Positions 50,430 through 50,430 of a stretch of 50,430 nt of DNA are shown in pieces. Below the pieces are notes generated by a model. It did not search any database. It was not told the DNA's origin and worked only from the letters and a program-made list of their open reading frames with translations. The position numbers and the translations under genes were made by a program. This DNA comes from Clostridiales bacterium (GTDB taxonomy: Bacteria > Bacillota > Clostridia > Lachnospirales > Lachnospiraceae), in contig DXXQ01000076.1 of the NCBI GenBank assembly GCA_019416265.1, positions 1 through 50,430 of the forward strand, written 5' to 3'. Numbering within the stretch: the first letter of the stretch is position 1; every line of letters begins with the position of its first letter.

Positions 50430-50430
50430 G

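Overview
The window looks like chromosome from a Gram-positive Clostridia bacterium, most likely a Lachnospiraceae (Blautia/Ruminococcus-like) gut commensal. This is inferred from the Clostridia-type gene orders, moderate GC, AGGAGG-type ribosome binding sites, a DUF1540 protein, a sortase-type surface protein, MurE with the DNPR motif of meso-diaminopimelate ligases, and a starch/glycogen-use locus. No rRNA, tRNA, CRISPR array, transposase or prophage gene was seen. Almost every gene is on the minus strand; the exceptions are a DUF1540 gene, arcC and an AraC regulator.

Layout. (1) 1-2062: a hairpin-rich, repeat-like block at the left edge, a neurotransmitter:sodium symporter-type transporter, and a divergent Cys-rich DUF1540 gene. 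(2) 2083-15860: a division and cell-wall (dcw) cluster read right to left from a promoter with a three- to four-copy MraZ box: mraZ, rsmH, ftsL, two class B PBPs, mraY, murD, ftsW, murA, ftsQ/divIB, then ftsZ from its own promoter. murG, murC, murF and ftsA are absent, and murA sits just after ftsW. (3) 15955-18457: ychF and lgt. (4) 18509-32194: the conserved Firmicutes housekeeping array priA-def-fmt-rsmB-rlmN-stp-prkC-rsgA-rpe-thiN, with murE at its head and a zinc metallopeptidase inserted between fmt and rsmB. (5) 32191-34703: a cell-wall-anchored acidic surface protein and a 593-bp non-coding region with several dyads and a candidate small RNA. (6) 34704-35690: a stand-alone carbamate kinase. 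(7) 35743-50430: an alpha-glucan module: glycogen phosphorylase with a divergent AraC regulator, and an operon of binding protein, two permeases, pullulanase, MalQ, debranching enzyme and GH31 alpha-glucosidase.

How it works together. Regions 2-4 make and regulate the cell wall and septum: precursor synthesis (MurA, MurD, MurE, MraY), septal synthase (FtsW plus PBPs), scaffold (FtsQ, FtsL, FtsZ), and the muropeptide-sensing kinase/phosphatase pair PrkC/Stp. Region 7 imports malto-oligosaccharides and degrades them by debranching, transglucosylation, hydrolysis and phosphorolysis. No ATPase for the importer is encoded here, so a shared MsmX/MalK-type ATPase is presumed.

The most unusual features are the extracellular tails on division proteins. 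FtsQ carries three ~38-residue Gly/Tyr/Asp repeats followed by eleven D(S/D)SYG pentapeptides. The first PBP carries six heptads of the form [IVL]-D-x-x-G-[NY]-x. Lgt has a ~147-residue acidic cytoplasmic-type tail, and the second PBP has KTA instead of KTG at its third active-site motif. I saw no clear defence or other wholly new multi-gene system.
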